From: Paenibacillus_E sp040812395
GTDB lineage: Bacteria; Bacillota; Bacilli; Paenibacillales; NBRC-103111
Assembly (NCBI RefSeq): GCF_040812395.1
Contig: NZ_JBFNXH010000001.1
Coordinates: 1-64,000 of the forward strand
Length of the DNA: 64,000 bases
Direction of reading: 5' to 3'
Shown here: positions 43,878 to 52,918 of the stretch, piece by piece
Position numbering within the stretch: the first letter of the stretch is position 1
Layout of the letters: each line of letters starts with the position of its first letter
Translations under genes and position numbers: made by a program
The notes under the pieces: model-generated
What the model was told of the DNA's origin: nothing
The model's input: only the letters and a program-made list of their open reading frames with translations
The model's database searches: none

Positions 43878-45524
43878 TCAGTTTGCATCTCCCCATTGAT
43901 GAATGCGATACTCCGTAGGTGAAATCTCAAAATATTTTTTAAAAGCTTTGCTGAAATAATTATTATTGCTATACCCTAGCAATTCGGATATAACCTGAAT
44001 TTTTAGCGTCGGATCATTCAATAGTTCCTTCGCTTTCTCCATTCTGACCTTCAGCACATATTCATAAATACCGTATCCAAACTCCTGTTTGAACAGCTTC
44101 ATTAGATATTCACGACTCAAATAGTACTTTTCCGTAAACATTGCGACGGTGATTTCTTCAAAATAATGACGGTCAATGTAGGTCTTGATTTCATTCACAT
44201 TGAAGGCCTTACTCGACTGCAGAGCCGTCCTGATCATCTCCCCATAATGATCCATAAGATGAAATAGGGACTTCTCGAACTCTGAGACATTTTTAAAATC
44301 CAACCCTGCGCTCATCGTACCTTTGTAGGGCTCTGTTGCTTGCACGAGCGCATCAGGAGACACACCTGCATCAAGTGCAATATCGTAGAGAAGCATGCTC
44401 AACTCCTCCTGGTTTCGATAGGCATTTCCCAAACCTAAATAACCAGATAAGCCAATCGTGTTCATATAATCTTTCATAATCGAATGGCGAATGCCAGACC
44501 CGTCATGCTCAAAAGCTTGGCGCAGTAAGGGCGCCTTCGCCGCTATGGAATGCACTTTGATCTTCTCCGGCGAGGCCGGCTCAGTGAAAACGAATTCTTT
44601 ACGATCTATCATATTAATCGTATTCATAATCTGCTCGGATGCTTTATAAGCATCACTCAGTGAAAATACATCGGGATACACCGGCCCTATGGCACAAACC
44701 GCAACAACACCAATGAATTCCTCCAACTTCCTTACAAGTCGCTTCATCATGCTAATGACCTTGTTCCGATATTCCGTTGATGATTTCCCCTGGTGGGAAA
44801 GGACGATCAGTACTTCACTCGGCAGCTTCGGATTCGCAAAGCTAAAGCAACTCATGTCATCGATATTCGGTTCATTAATGACATTCGTAACGGCATCATG
44901 GAGTGAATCCATCTCCTTATTGAATCGGGACGCAGCGATGGTTTCCAAGTTTAATAGGCGAAGCAGCACCATTTGAATTTGCAGACTGGAATTGGCATAA
45001 TCCGGTTGGATGTAGGTCAAATTGGTTTTAATCGTTTGCGGATTGAAGTTCTTCTCAATGATTGAGTAATACGTATGCTGCTTCAGCATAGGCAGAGACA
45101 TATTAATCGCCATATTACGCTCAATAGACTCTTCTTTCTGCTTACGCTTCTCTTCCAATTGAGTTATGGCAGCAGACAGCGCTTGGTTAATCTCACTTTT
45201 TTTGACGGGTTTGAGCAAATAGTCAACTGTATTCGACTTAATGGCCTGCCGCATATAGTTAAAATCGTTATACCCGCTGATCACGATGGCTACCAAATCT
45301 AGCTGTTCATTCTCTGCCTTCTGAAGGAATTCAGGACCTTCGAGCTCTGGCATGCGCATATCCACCAACACGATGTGTGGCCGATGCTCCCTAACAGCCT
45401 CCAACCCTTCCAAACCATTCTCTGCTTCAAAAATCTCTGTTATTCCCAGTATACTCCAGTTACCCAAAATCTTGATGGCCTCTCTCACCGGCTCTTCATC
45501 GTCAATAATTAATACTTTATACAT
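43878..45524 (-). CDS. Response regulator with AraC-type DNA-binding domain (YesN-like)
   Basis: A 548-residue regulator. Residues 1-120 form the receiver domain, with acidic pair Asp8-Asp9, phosphorylation site Asp55 (LVDMRMPE) and Lys in LLKPVKKSE near 105. A long linker region follows. The C-terminal 100 residues are an AraC/XylS double helix-turn-helix (ITVAMFTEKYYLSREYLMKL and ISELLGYSNNNYFSKAFKKY). Its start overlaps the kinase gene stop by 8 nt, so the two are translationally coupled. It probably activates the divergent permease promoter and the binding-protein gene. Confidence 0.92.
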   Translation of the reverse strand: MYKVLIIDDEEPVREAIKILGNWSILGITEIFEAENGLEGLEAVREHRPHIVLVDMRMPELEGPEFLQKAENEQLDLVAIVISGYNDFNYMRQAIKSNTVDYLLKPVKKSEINQALSAAITQLEEKRKQKEESIERNMAINMSLPMLKQHTYYSIIEKNFNPQTIKTNLTYIQPDYANSSLQIQMVLLRLLNLETIAASRFNKEMDSLHDAVTNVINEPNIDDMSCFSFANPKLPSEVLIVLSHQGKSSTEYRNKVISMMKRLVRKLEEFIGVVAVCAIGPVYPDVFSLSDAYKASEQIMNTINMIDRKEFVFTEPASPEKIKVHSIAAKAPLLRQAFEHDGSGIRHSIMKDYMNTIGLSGYLGLGNAYRNQEELSMLLYDIALDAGVSPDALVQATEPYKGTMSAGLDFKNVSEFEKSLFHLMDHYGEMIRTALQSSKAFNVNEIKTYIDRHYFEEITVAMFTEKYYLSREYLMKLFKQEFGYGIYEYVLKVRMEKAKELLNDPTLKIQVISELLGYSNNNYFSKAFKKYFEISPTEYRIHQWGDAN

Positions 45525-47337
45525 ACACGCTGCCTCCCTTCATTGGCATCATCATACGAGTTTCTGTTCCCGTTTCATCACTCTTAATATCAATTCCGGC
45601 CTCTTCGCCATAGATAAGTTCAAGCCGTGTATGTACATTTTTCAAACCAATGCTTTCTCCTTGTCGATCCTCCCAATTCTCGCGCAAGGAATTAAGGACC
45701 TGCTCTAGCTTATCGTTAGGCATGCCAGGACCATTGTCACTAACGCGAATGACCGTATGCTGACCATCGACATGTGCAGTAATAGTGATCGTGACGGGAG
45801 CCGCCCTTTTCTCGACAGCATGCTTAACCGAATTCTCTACTAATGATTGGATCGAAAGCCTTGGAATTTCAACCTCAAGCAATTCATCCGCAAGCTGACA
45901 CACGAAATGAATACGTTTTCCAAAACGAGCCTTCTGAATCACCATATAATTTTCAATATGCGCAATCTCTTCTCTCAGCAGAACGAACTCTTTGCCACCA
46001 ATGCAATAACGTAGAGTTAATGAAAGAGCATCTATCATCTCTGTCATATCCTCATCGCCGCTTTTCAAAGATTTCGTCGAAATCGCCTGCAGGGCGTTAT
46101 ACAGGAAGTGAGGATTAATCTCCGCTTCTAAAGCCTTCAAAATAGCATTCTTTTCAACCAATTTCATTTTGTATTTCTCATTAATCAAGTTACTAGTACG
46201 CATCACCATGAGGTTAAATTGACTGGTCAAATAAGCAATCTCATCTCTTCCTTTAACTTCCGCTTCAACATCGAAGTCCCCCTCGCTGAACCTTCTCATT
46301 TTCCCCGCGAGCTTCTTAATCGGTTTCGTTATCGCATTCGCCGTGAGCATAACTAATAACATCGAGAAAAACAAGATGACAATACCAATCGAATAACTGA
46401 GATTTCGATTGGTTTGGGCAGCTTTATAGAGCTCATTGTAAGGCAGCAGCTTCACCATTCGCCAGCCTTCCTGCTCTTCAACATCGACGATCACCATATA
46501 CTTCTCTATCTGATCCGACCAGGTAAATTGCCCTCCTTGCGCTAAATTGATTACACGATTCCGGAATGACTTATCGTCCAAATAGGTCAACATTTGCTGG
46601 TTACTTCCGTAATACGGCACCATGTTGGCATCAAGCAGCAGGAGTCCTTCCCCCTCCTTAATCCGACTATCCATCATCATCTCATTGCGATAGGAATCAT
46701 TCATCACGACAGATAGAATCGCTCTCGGCTTGCGGTCTACCAAGTTGCGGAGCACCCGGTGAAACGCCATAAACGCTTCTTCATCCTGCCCTTCATAACC
46801 CATTTGCTCCTTAGAAAGCAGAGACTGCGCATGTCTATTCTTGCTATCATCGAGCGTCTGAATGAACCAGGGTTGGCTCGCAATGTTCTCGTTATAAGTG
46901 ATTCTCACGGTATTGTCGTCACGTTTTAGAGAATAGACTTTCTTCTCTGCAATCAGATACAGATCGATGACATCAATATCCGTTCTGGAATAAAAGAGTA
47001 CGCGTAAATAATCTTCCAAATACATTTGGGACGTATAGTCATTTGACTCATTTCGAAGCGCGTTCATAATCTGCTCATACCGATACTGCGGAGCTGTAAA
47101 TTGGGATATTTCTTCGAAATAATTGCGTATATTTTTATTCACCAGCCTTAAATTATTCGTACTTCCGGCCAGATTCGCCTCAACTGATTCTTTCTCCAGC
47201 ATTTTGTAAGATACGAAGGTTAAGGTCCCTACGACAAGAACGATGATCGAAGTAAAAAGCAAAATCAACTTGATCACGAGTTTCCGGGTACAAGCCTTGA
47301 TTAGCGGTTGAAATACCGCTGCGATCGCATTGTTCAT
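45517..47337 (-). CDS. Sensor histidine kinase (YesM-like, LytS/HPK7 type)
   Basis: A 606-residue membrane kinase. A helix at about 20-42 and one at about 295-318 flank an extracytoplasmic sensing region of some 250 residues. A HAMP domain follows (KPIKKLAGKMRRFSEGDF), then the His_kinase region with phosphorylated His410 in EINPHFLYNALQ, and a C-terminal ATPase (SLVENSVKHAV, VSDNGPGM). This architecture is standard for kinases sensing sugars or cell-wall fragments together with a solute-binding protein. GGGGGCGG lies 9 nt before the ATG. It is divergent from the permease genes. Confidence 0.92.
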   Translation of the reverse strand: MNNAIAAVFQPLIKACTRKLVIKLILLFTSIIVLVVGTLTFVSYKMLEKESVEANLAGSTNNLRLVNKNIRNYFEEISQFTAPQYRYEQIMNALRNESNDYTSQMYLEDYLRVLFYSRTDIDVIDLYLIAEKKVYSLKRDDNTVRITYNENIASQPWFIQTLDDSKNRHAQSLLSKEQMGYEGQDEEAFMAFHRVLRNLVDRKPRAILSVVMNDSYRNEMMMDSRIKEGEGLLLLDANMVPYYGSNQQMLTYLDDKSFRNRVINLAQGGQFTWSDQIEKYMVIVDVEEQEGWRMVKLLPYNELYKAAQTNRNLSYSIGIVILFFSMLLVMLTANAITKPIKKLAGKMRRFSEGDFDVEAEVKGRDEIAYLTSQFNLMVMRTSNLINEKYKMKLVEKNAILKALEAEINPHFLYNALQAISTKSLKSGDEDMTEMIDALSLTLRYCIGGKEFVLLREEIAHIENYMVIQKARFGKRIHFVCQLADELLEVEIPRLSIQSLVENSVKHAVEKRAAPVTITITAHVDGQHTVIRVSDNGPGMPNDKLEQVLNSLRENWEDRQGESIGLKNVHTRLELIYGEEAGIDIKSDETGTETRMMMPMKGGSVYV

Positions 47338-47396
47338 CTGGTGTTTCCGCCCCCTGCCAGTTTACCTTATTACACTTAGTTGACTACTTAAGTACA

Positions 47397-47425
47397 TTTA
47401 AACCCCCAAATGCTTTCTCTATAAT
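47397..47425 (+). promoter_or_regulatory. Probable activated promoter of the sugar permease genes
   Basis: TATAAT (47420-47425) with a poor -35 (TTTAAA, 47397-47402) at 17-bp spacing, 38 nt before the permease start. A good -10 with a weak -35 fits control by the AraC-type activator encoded next door. Confidence 0.45.
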
Positions 47426-47462
47426 AAAAGTTATACGGCAACTATACATCTGAGGTGAAGTG

Positions 47463-48350
47463 ATGACAAGGATTGGAAATAAAAAAATGGAACGTGTAGA
47501 ATTCGGTTTATTTACCCTTCCAGCAGTGATCTGTGTACTATTTGCTTTCTTCATTCCGTTCCTCATGAGCATGGGGTACTCATTTACGGAATGGAATGGC
47601 ATCCAAAAAAGCCCGACTTTTATCGGATTGGACAATTTCAAACAAATTTTTAGCCGTGATGCCAATTTCATTGATTCGTCGTTGTTCACATTGAAATACA
47701 GTGTGTTATACATCATCCTTGTTAACGCAATTGCCATCCTGCTTGCTATCATGCTTGATCAAAAATTAAGAACATCCACCTTTCTTCGAACGGTTTTCTT
47801 TATTCCCTATATCATTAGTCTCATCATTGTTGGGTTCATTTGGAAATTCATCTTTGCACAAGGATTTGCTTCGCTCAGCACTCTCACAGGATTAGCGGTA
47901 TTCGATCTAAGCTGGCTTGGAGAGCCTCGACTTGCTTTTCTTTCTATCCTTGCTGTCTCGATCTGGCAGTCGATTGGCTTTTACATCGTTATCTATATTG
48001 CGGGACTGCAAGCCATTCCCATGGAATTACTGGAGGCGGCTACCGTGGATGGCGCGGGTCCTATGCGCAAATTCTTTACGATTATGCTTCCGCTTTTGGC
48101 ACCGGCCATCACCATTTCTGTTTTCATGGCTTTAACCAATGCGCTGAAAGTCTTTGATATTATCTTGTCATTAACGGGAGGCGGACCGGGAGGGTCGTCT
48201 TACAGCATCACGCTGGATATCTACCGAGACACCTTCCAGAACAATAGGTATGGGTATGGAACGGCCAAAGCTTTGCTGTTATTCGTTGCAATCCTGTTGA
48301 TCACTATTGTTCAACTGCGATATTTCAAAAGCAAGGAGGTTGAGGCTTAA
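47463..48350 (+). CDS. Sugar ABC transporter permease, UgpA/MalF type
   Basis: A 295-residue membrane protein with six helices. The cytoplasmic EAA loop, which docks the ATPase, reads ELLEAATVDGAGPMRKFFTIMLPLL. It begins with the family pattern FLMSMGYSFTEWNG. GAGGTG lies 5 nt before the ATG. It is the first gene of a two-gene operon and its stop overlaps the next start (TAATG). The locus has no ATPase gene, as is usual for carbohydrate importers of Bacillales that share a common MsmX-type ATPase encoded elsewhere. Confidence 0.92.
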   Translation: MTRIGNKKMERVEFGLFTLPAVICVLFAFFIPFLMSMGYSFTEWNGIQKSPTFIGLDNFKQIFSRDANFIDSSLFTLKYSVLYIILVNAIAILLAIMLDQKLRTSTFLRTVFFIPYIISLIIVGFIWKFIFAQGFASLSTLTGLAVFDLSWLGEPRLAFLSILAVSIWQSIGFYIVIYIAGLQAIPMELLEAATVDGAGPMRKFFTIMLPLLAPAITISVFMALTNALKVFDIILSLTGGGPGGSSYSITLDIYRDTFQNNRYGYGTAKALLLFVAILLITIVQLRYFKSKEVEA

Positions 48351-49180
48351 TGCGAATGAAACGAAGCCAACTCATCTTCCTTGAAACGATCATGGTCGTC
48401 ATCGCCTTTCAATTCCTATTTCCGATCCTGCTCGTGCTCCTCAATTCGTTCAAAACGTTCGGCGAGGTCATGACCGATGTGCTAGCCATGCCCCACAAAC
48501 TGCAGTTTGCCAATTATGCCTATGTATGGACCTCTCTCAATTACCCACGCCTTTTTCTCAACAGCCTGATTATTACCGTGCTCGGTGTTTCTGGCATTAT
48601 CTTATTTGGCTCGATGGCTGCCTATAAGCTGGCACGTACGAAGTCAAAATCGAGCGCCATCATCTACATGTACTGCATCGTGCCCATGCTCATTCCGTTT
48701 CAAACAATTATGATTACCGTTCTGAAGCTGGCCAAACAATTTCATCTTTCGGAAAGTACATGGGGATTGGGGATTCAATACTGGGGCTTCGGCATACCAC
48801 TGGCTGTCTTTATTTATCAAGGATTTACGAAAGGGATTCCCAAGGAAATTGATGAAAGTGCAACGATGGATGGCGCATCTGGGGTCTATTTATTCTTCCA
48901 AATCATTTTCCCGTTATTGCGGCCTGTAACAGCTACAATCGTCATTCTGGACGTGATGTGGATATGGAATGATTTCCTTCTTCCTCTCATCATGGTGAAC
49001 GGGTCCGATTCGACCCGAACGTTGACGCTTGCCGCCTACACCTTTGTCGGGCAATACACGACGGATTGGCAATACACAATGGCCGCCATGGTGATGGCCG
49101 TATTGCCTTCGATTCTTGTTTTCATTGTGCTGCAGAAGCACATTGTGAAGGGTGTTGCCGCCGGGGCTGTGAAGGGGTAA
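48350..49180 (+). CDS. Sugar ABC transporter permease, UgpE/MalG type
   Basis: A 276-residue membrane protein with six helices and the EAA loop IPKEIDESATMDGASGVYLF. The first helix is followed by FKTFGEV, and the C-terminus KHIVKGVAAGAVKG is typical of MalG-type permeases. AAGGAGG lies 10 nt upstream inside the preceding gene, and the start overlaps its stop by one base, so synthesis of the two permeases is coupled. It should form the heterodimeric channel with the UgpA-type partner and receive sugar from the lipoprotein encoded at 42451-43761. Confidence 0.92.
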   Translation: MRMKRSQLIFLETIMVVIAFQFLFPILLVLLNSFKTFGEVMTDVLAMPHKLQFANYAYVWTSLNYPRLFLNSLIITVLGVSGIILFGSMAAYKLARTKSKSSAIIYMYCIVPMLIPFQTIMITVLKLAKQFHLSESTWGLGIQYWGFGIPLAVFIYQGFTKGIPKEIDESATMDGASGVYLFFQIIFPLLRPVTATIVILDVMWIWNDFLLPLIMVNGSDSTRTLTLAAYTFVGQYTTDWQYTMAAMVMAVLPSILVFIVLQKHIVKGVAAGAVKG

Positions 49181-49186
49181 CCTAAA

Positions 49187-49275
49187 ACACGCTGACCCGC
49201 GAGCTGCTGGGCTGGCAGCCGACCCACCCCGGACTCATCGCGGATCTCGAACAGAGGCAATATTTCAGAGAAGTC
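49187..49275 (+). pseudogene. Fragment of an NAD-dependent epimerase-like gene (extreme C-terminus)
   Basis: The frame reads LTRELLGWQPTHPGLIADLE, which matches the C-terminal end of atypical SDR epimerases (usual pattern LGWxPTHPGLLxDL). Nothing of the rest of the gene is present, so it is a short relic directly behind the permease gene. The frame runs on without homology to about 49365. Confidence 0.5.
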
Positions 49276-49379
49276 TTTGCATTCGGCGGTAAAATAAACT
49301 TCCCCTTGTCTAGTTCGAAATATACTTTCGAAAACTCAGCTCATTGGATTTTATTTCCGATTTAGTCCATTGGTTTAGT

Positions 49380-50261
49380 TTAAGAAAAAATAATATTCCT
49401 CAACTGGATGATCAGACTTTTAAGCTCCTTCTCTCTTTCCAAATAGTATAGCGAAGCTTGTAGCAACGGGAGATTCCGTTCCGCTTTTCTAACCTCCGTC
49501 TGGATAAAATGGTAAAGCTCTTTCAGCTCCGAACGATGTTCGGCACCGACCGGAAGAGCGTTAAAGGCCGAATCCAGCTCCCGGAACAGTTCGGTAAGAA
49601 TCTGCTCCTTCTCCCCTTGGCGGTCCGCAAGCCCCCAGCTTAAATACCTCTCGAACGAAGCTTGTTTCAGTAGAGGCTTCAAATCGGAAGCTATCGTATG
49701 CTTAACGAGCACATTGAGCTTGTCCAATATGAACTTCGCCGTTTCCTCGAGAGATAACGACTTTTCTTCATAGACAATCCAAAATAGGTACTCCTTCAGA
49801 ATCGCTCGATAGATGGAAACCAAATCCCATAGGTACGGATGGATTTTTTCGCCGTACACATGCAGCAAGCACTCACTATGCCATCGGATGAGCCGCCCCC
49901 TAACCTTGTGTCTAAGCGGTTGGAACTTGGGGTCTTGTTGGATTGGGAGCTCCGTAAATTCGACCAGTATATGCTTGTACTCTATAAAATAACGGAATCG
50001 CAGAATAATCTGCTGCACAAACTGTTCTTCCGGCAAGAGTCCAGGAAGTCGCGTCAGCTCATCGACCTGATCAAAATAGTCGTTATGGCATTGATCAAAC
50101 ACCTCACTGAAAAGGTCTTCCTTGGAAGGGAAATATTTATAGACGCTTCCTTTGGCAATACCGCAATCCTCGGCAATATCCTGTATCGTCGTCGATAGAA
50201 ACCCCCGTTCCTTAAAAAGCTTCGCCGCCGATTTTACAACTTCTTCCCTTGTCACACTCAT
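49380..50261 (-). CDS. TetR/AcrR family transcriptional regulator
   Basis: A 293-residue regulator, longer than the usual 190-220. The N-terminal helix-turn-helix (SAAKLFKERGFLSTTIQDIA, then CGIAKGSVYKYFPSKEDLF) is canonical. The rest is helical, with a C-terminal coiled-coil-like extension (about 230-290) that is not typical. The ATG at 50261 follows GGGGAG by 9 nt; the TTG two codons earlier is less likely. It is divergent from the isochorismatase-like gene and the MFS pump gene, and two direct repeats lie in the gap, so it probably represses these neighbours. Confidence 0.88.
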   Translation of the reverse strand: MSVTREEVVKSAAKLFKERGFLSTTIQDIAEDCGIAKGSVYKYFPSKEDLFSEVFDQCHNDYFDQVDELTRLPGLLPEEQFVQQIILRFRYFIEYKHILVEFTELPIQQDPKFQPLRHKVRGRLIRWHSECLLHVYGEKIHPYLWDLVSIYRAILKEYLFWIVYEEKSLSLEETAKFILDKLNVLVKHTIASDLKPLLKQASFERYLSWGLADRQGEKEQILTELFRELDSAFNALPVGAEHRSELKELYHFIQTEVRKAERNLPLLQASLYYLEREKELKSLIIQLRNIIFS

Positions 50262-50305
50262 AAACAAAATCTCCCCACTTGACTATTTATGAATGATGGT
50301 ACAAA

Positions 50306-50362
50306 ATATAAAACATAAAGTCAAATGACCAAGTGTTTAATATATAAAACTAAAGGTCAAAT
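50306..50362. promoter_or_regulatory. Two imperfect 21-bp direct repeats, candidate TetR operators
   Basis: ATATAAAACATAAAGTCAAAT (50306-50326) and its near copy at 50342-50362 differ at a few central positions and are spaced 36 bp apart. On the minus strand each begins with TTGAC(C/T), so they may also overlap the promoters of the divergent genes. Confidence 0.4.
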
Positions 50363-50387
50363 CTAATTGGTTAGGAGAACATACGGA

Positions 50388-50960
50388 ATGGAAAAATTGT
50401 TGGATCCGAAAAAAACAGCGTTGGTTGTCATTGATTTGCAAAAATGGCTAGGCAATCAATACTCCCCTTATACCGCCGAGCAGGTGGTATCTAACGCTGC
50501 CGCCTTGGCAGATGCTTTCCGTGAGCAAGGCTCGATGGTTGCCCTGGTCCGGGTATCTAGCAAGGACCTTAAGGATATCCCGAGACCGAAGTTGGATTCG
50601 CCTGCGCCACCATTGAATCTGCCTGAGGGATGGGATGAAATCGTCCCGGAAATGCGGGTCGTCGAGACAGACCATATCATCACCAAGAAGCAATGGGGGG
50701 CTTTTTACGGAACAGAACTCGACCTGCAGTTGCGCCGTCGGGGAATCGACACCATCGTCTTATGCGGAATCGCTACTGGGCTTGGCGTGGATACGACCGC
50801 GCGGGAAGCGTTTATGCAAGGGTATCAGCAAATTTTTGCGATCGATGCCACGACCGGATTTTCTCAAGCCGAGTACGATTACGTGAAAAATTTTATTTTT
50901 CCACGTATTGGGCGTAATCGGACAACACAGGAAATCATCTCTGCCCTTGCTGAAGCTTGA
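50388..50960 (+). CDS. Isochorismatase-fold hydrolase with Gly in place of the catalytic Cys
   Basis: A 190-residue alpha/beta protein of the isochorismatase/nicotinamidase superfamily. VVIDLQ carries the conserved Asp and ITKKQWGAFYGT the conserved Lys. The nucleophile segment reads CGIATGLGVDTTAREA: the position that is Cys in nicotinamidases is Gly, as in isochorismatase itself and some uncharacterised relatives. The thiol mechanism is therefore not available and the reaction cannot be assigned. The ATG at 50388 follows GGAG by 10 nt. It is divergent from the TetR gene and followed after about 100 nt by an MFS pump in the same direction. Confidence 0.82.
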   Translation: MEKLLDPKKTALVVIDLQKWLGNQYSPYTAEQVVSNAAALADAFREQGSMVALVRVSSKDLKDIPRPKLDSPAPPLNLPEGWDEIVPEMRVVETDHIITKKQWGAFYGTELDLQLRRRGIDTIVLCGIATGLGVDTTAREAFMQGYQQIFAIDATTGFSQAEYDYVKNFIFPRIGRNRTTQEIISALAEA

Positions 50961-51059
50961 ACCAATTGAGATGTGCCCTTGGATCTATCAGGTTCCAGGG
51001 GTCGTTTCTATATTTAAGGAGCGAGAAACCGGGAGAAAACATTACTTTATAGTGGGAGG

Positions 51060-52538
51060 TTGATCGCTATTACTCAAAGGAGAAGCCCCAAGTCCGACCG
51101 GATGTACCCCTGGTTTGTTTTATCTGTAACCAGTCTCGGCGCTTTCCTAGTTCTGATTAATATCGGAACGCTAAATGTCGCATTGCCGGAATTAAGCCAG
51201 CAATTTCATGCAAATGCCACAGCTTCCAGCTGGATTTTGCTTTCCTATATGCTGGTAAACACCATCCTGATTTTAATCTTTGGACAAATTTCGGATATTT
51301 TCGGAAGAAGCCGGATGTATTTAATAGGAATGGCCATCTTTACCGTATCCAGTCTACTACTTGGTTTTGCGCCTAATGTAGAGATACTAATTCTTCTTCG
51401 GATCGTACAGGCTGCCGGAGGTGCGCTCGTGGTGACGAACACAACACCGCTAATCACCGATGCGTTTCCCCAATCGCAGCTCGGGACCGGACTCGGTCTG
51501 AATATATTGTCCGCTTCCGTCGCACAGGTGCTTGGTCCGGTCGTCGGTGGCATGGTCACGACCGCTTGGGGCTGGAGGTGGGTGTTCTGGTCTAATGTCC
51601 CCTTCGGGATCATTGCTCTCATCTGGGGCTTCTGGATTCTAAGGGAGAAGTCCCTAACGCGGCCCCATTCAAAAGTGGACGGATATGGAGGCATCATGAT
51701 CTTTGTCGCTTTAGCCGGTCTAATCATTGCTTTATCCGAGGGGGGAGAGTTGGGCTGGGGAGACTTGCAGGTAATCGGAGGTTTTGCAGTATTCGCCATA
51801 TTGACCCCTTTATTTTTATGGCATGAGCATCGTTCAGCATCACCTTTGCTGGATTTAAGCCTTTTTGAAAGCTGGACGTTCGGTATGGGGAACATCGCTA
51901 CATTTTTTAATTCCTTTGCCCGCACAGCTGTCGCCCTGCTCTTCGCGCTGTATTACCAGTTTGCCTTCCACCAAAACGCACTCGATGCCGGTCTCAGGAT
52001 CCTTCCAATTACGATAGGGATGTTGGTCATTTCTCCGATTGCCGGCATGTTGACCAAGAGGGTAGCCATTAGAGTTCTGGCCTCGCTTGGCATTCTCATT
52101 TCTACAGCAGGACTTCTACTACTCCTACTCGTAGTCGGGGGCAATTTCACCTACGGGGTCACCGCTTGCGGCATGCTGTTAATCGGGATCGGGACCGGAT
52201 TATTTCTTACCCCCAATACGACGGAGATTATGTCGTCCGTCCCAGAGCAAAGCCGAGGGGTGGCGAATGGACTGCGGTCCATGCTATATAACTTGGGCCA
52301 GGTGCTGAGTACGGCGCTTTCTTTAACCATCGTCGGCGCAGCGCTGCCAGTCCACCTGAAGAACGTGCTGTATTCCGGAAAGAACAACGCGATTTCGACC
52401 GTTGATTTTGCTTTCGTCATTCATGGTTACCGCTGGGTCATCATCGCACTAATAGGGACCTCCCTGTTGGCTCTTGCAGCCTCATGGTTCCGTCCACAAC
52501 AGAAAAAAGCCTGCGAGAGCTCCTCAGCAGTCACTTGA
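51060..52538 (+). CDS. MFS drug efflux transporter, DHA2 (14-helix, EmrB/QacA) family
   Basis: A 492-residue membrane protein with about 14 helices. Characteristic elements are NIGTLNVALPELSQQF in helix 1, ISDIFGRSRMYLIGM (motif A loop), GGALVVTNTTPLITDAFP and LGPVVGGMVTTAWGWRWVF (motif C in helix 5). It is a proton-coupled exporter of unknown substrate. The start is uncertain: GGGAGG ends one base before the TTG at 51060, which is too close; an ATT nine bases on or the ATG at 51102 (MYPWFVL) are alternatives. It probably forms a TetR-controlled unit with the preceding hydrolase gene. Confidence 0.88.
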   Translation: MIAITQRRSPKSDRMYPWFVLSVTSLGAFLVLINIGTLNVALPELSQQFHANATASSWILLSYMLVNTILILIFGQISDIFGRSRMYLIGMAIFTVSSLLLGFAPNVEILILLRIVQAAGGALVVTNTTPLITDAFPQSQLGTGLGLNILSASVAQVLGPVVGGMVTTAWGWRWVFWSNVPFGIIALIWGFWILREKSLTRPHSKVDGYGGIMIFVALAGLIIALSEGGELGWGDLQVIGGFAVFAILTPLFLWHEHRSASPLLDLSLFESWTFGMGNIATFFNSFARTAVALLFALYYQFAFHQNALDAGLRILPITIGMLVISPIAGMLTKRVAIRVLASLGILISTAGLLLLLLVVGGNFTYGVTACGMLLIGIGTGLFLTPNTTEIMSSVPEQSRGVANGLRSMLYNLGQVLSTALSLTIVGAALPVHLKNVLYSGKNNAISTVDFAFVIHGYRWVIIALIGTSLLALAASWFRPQQKKACESSSAVT

Positions 52539-52781
52539 CTTTGACGCATTTGCGACGTTGTTTATAGAGTTAAGATATCACGTAAACGAAGTACCATTTT
52601 GGGGTAATACCAGCGTAGCTGACAACACCCGCAAACGTATTGCGCATCAGTAATAGCCAGTAAAGTTGAAAATTAAATAGCCGCTTATTTTTTTGTGAAC
52701 TTCTCGAATGTTGGTCTTCTTTAATGTCATTTAGTTCAATCTTGGCCACCACATTACGTGTAATAATACCCCCATCTTTTT
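52539..52781. other. Intergenic, no supported gene
   Basis: A minus-strand frame (52570-52800) has no recognisable domain and probably is a remnant or chance frame. Confidence 0.35.
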
Positions 52782-52831
52782 GACACAAAAACACCCTCAA
52801 TCATCTTTATGAATGAGGGTGTTTTTGTGTC
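52782..52831. terminator. Strong bidirectional terminator
   Basis: GACACAAAAACACCCTCA pairs with TGAGGGTGTTTTTGTGTC with an inner CAT/ATG pairing and a CTTT loop. It lies between the convergent MFS and SRPBCC genes. Confidence 0.8.
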
Positions 52832-52918
52832 AACTCAACTTGTCTTCGACTACAACCCAAATAATAGCTGTCGTTTTTACGAGTTTTCTATGCCGTGTTT
52901 ATTTGCAATTTACTCGTT

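Noticed and set aside
51245..51925. 226-codon frame antisense to the MFS transporter
   Set aside because: Mirror of a membrane protein coding frame; Pro/Ser/Arg-rich, no domain.
52570..52800. 76-codon minus-strand frame, suspected transposase remnant
   Set aside because: I could not match it to any transposase motif; its start overlaps a terminator hairpin.
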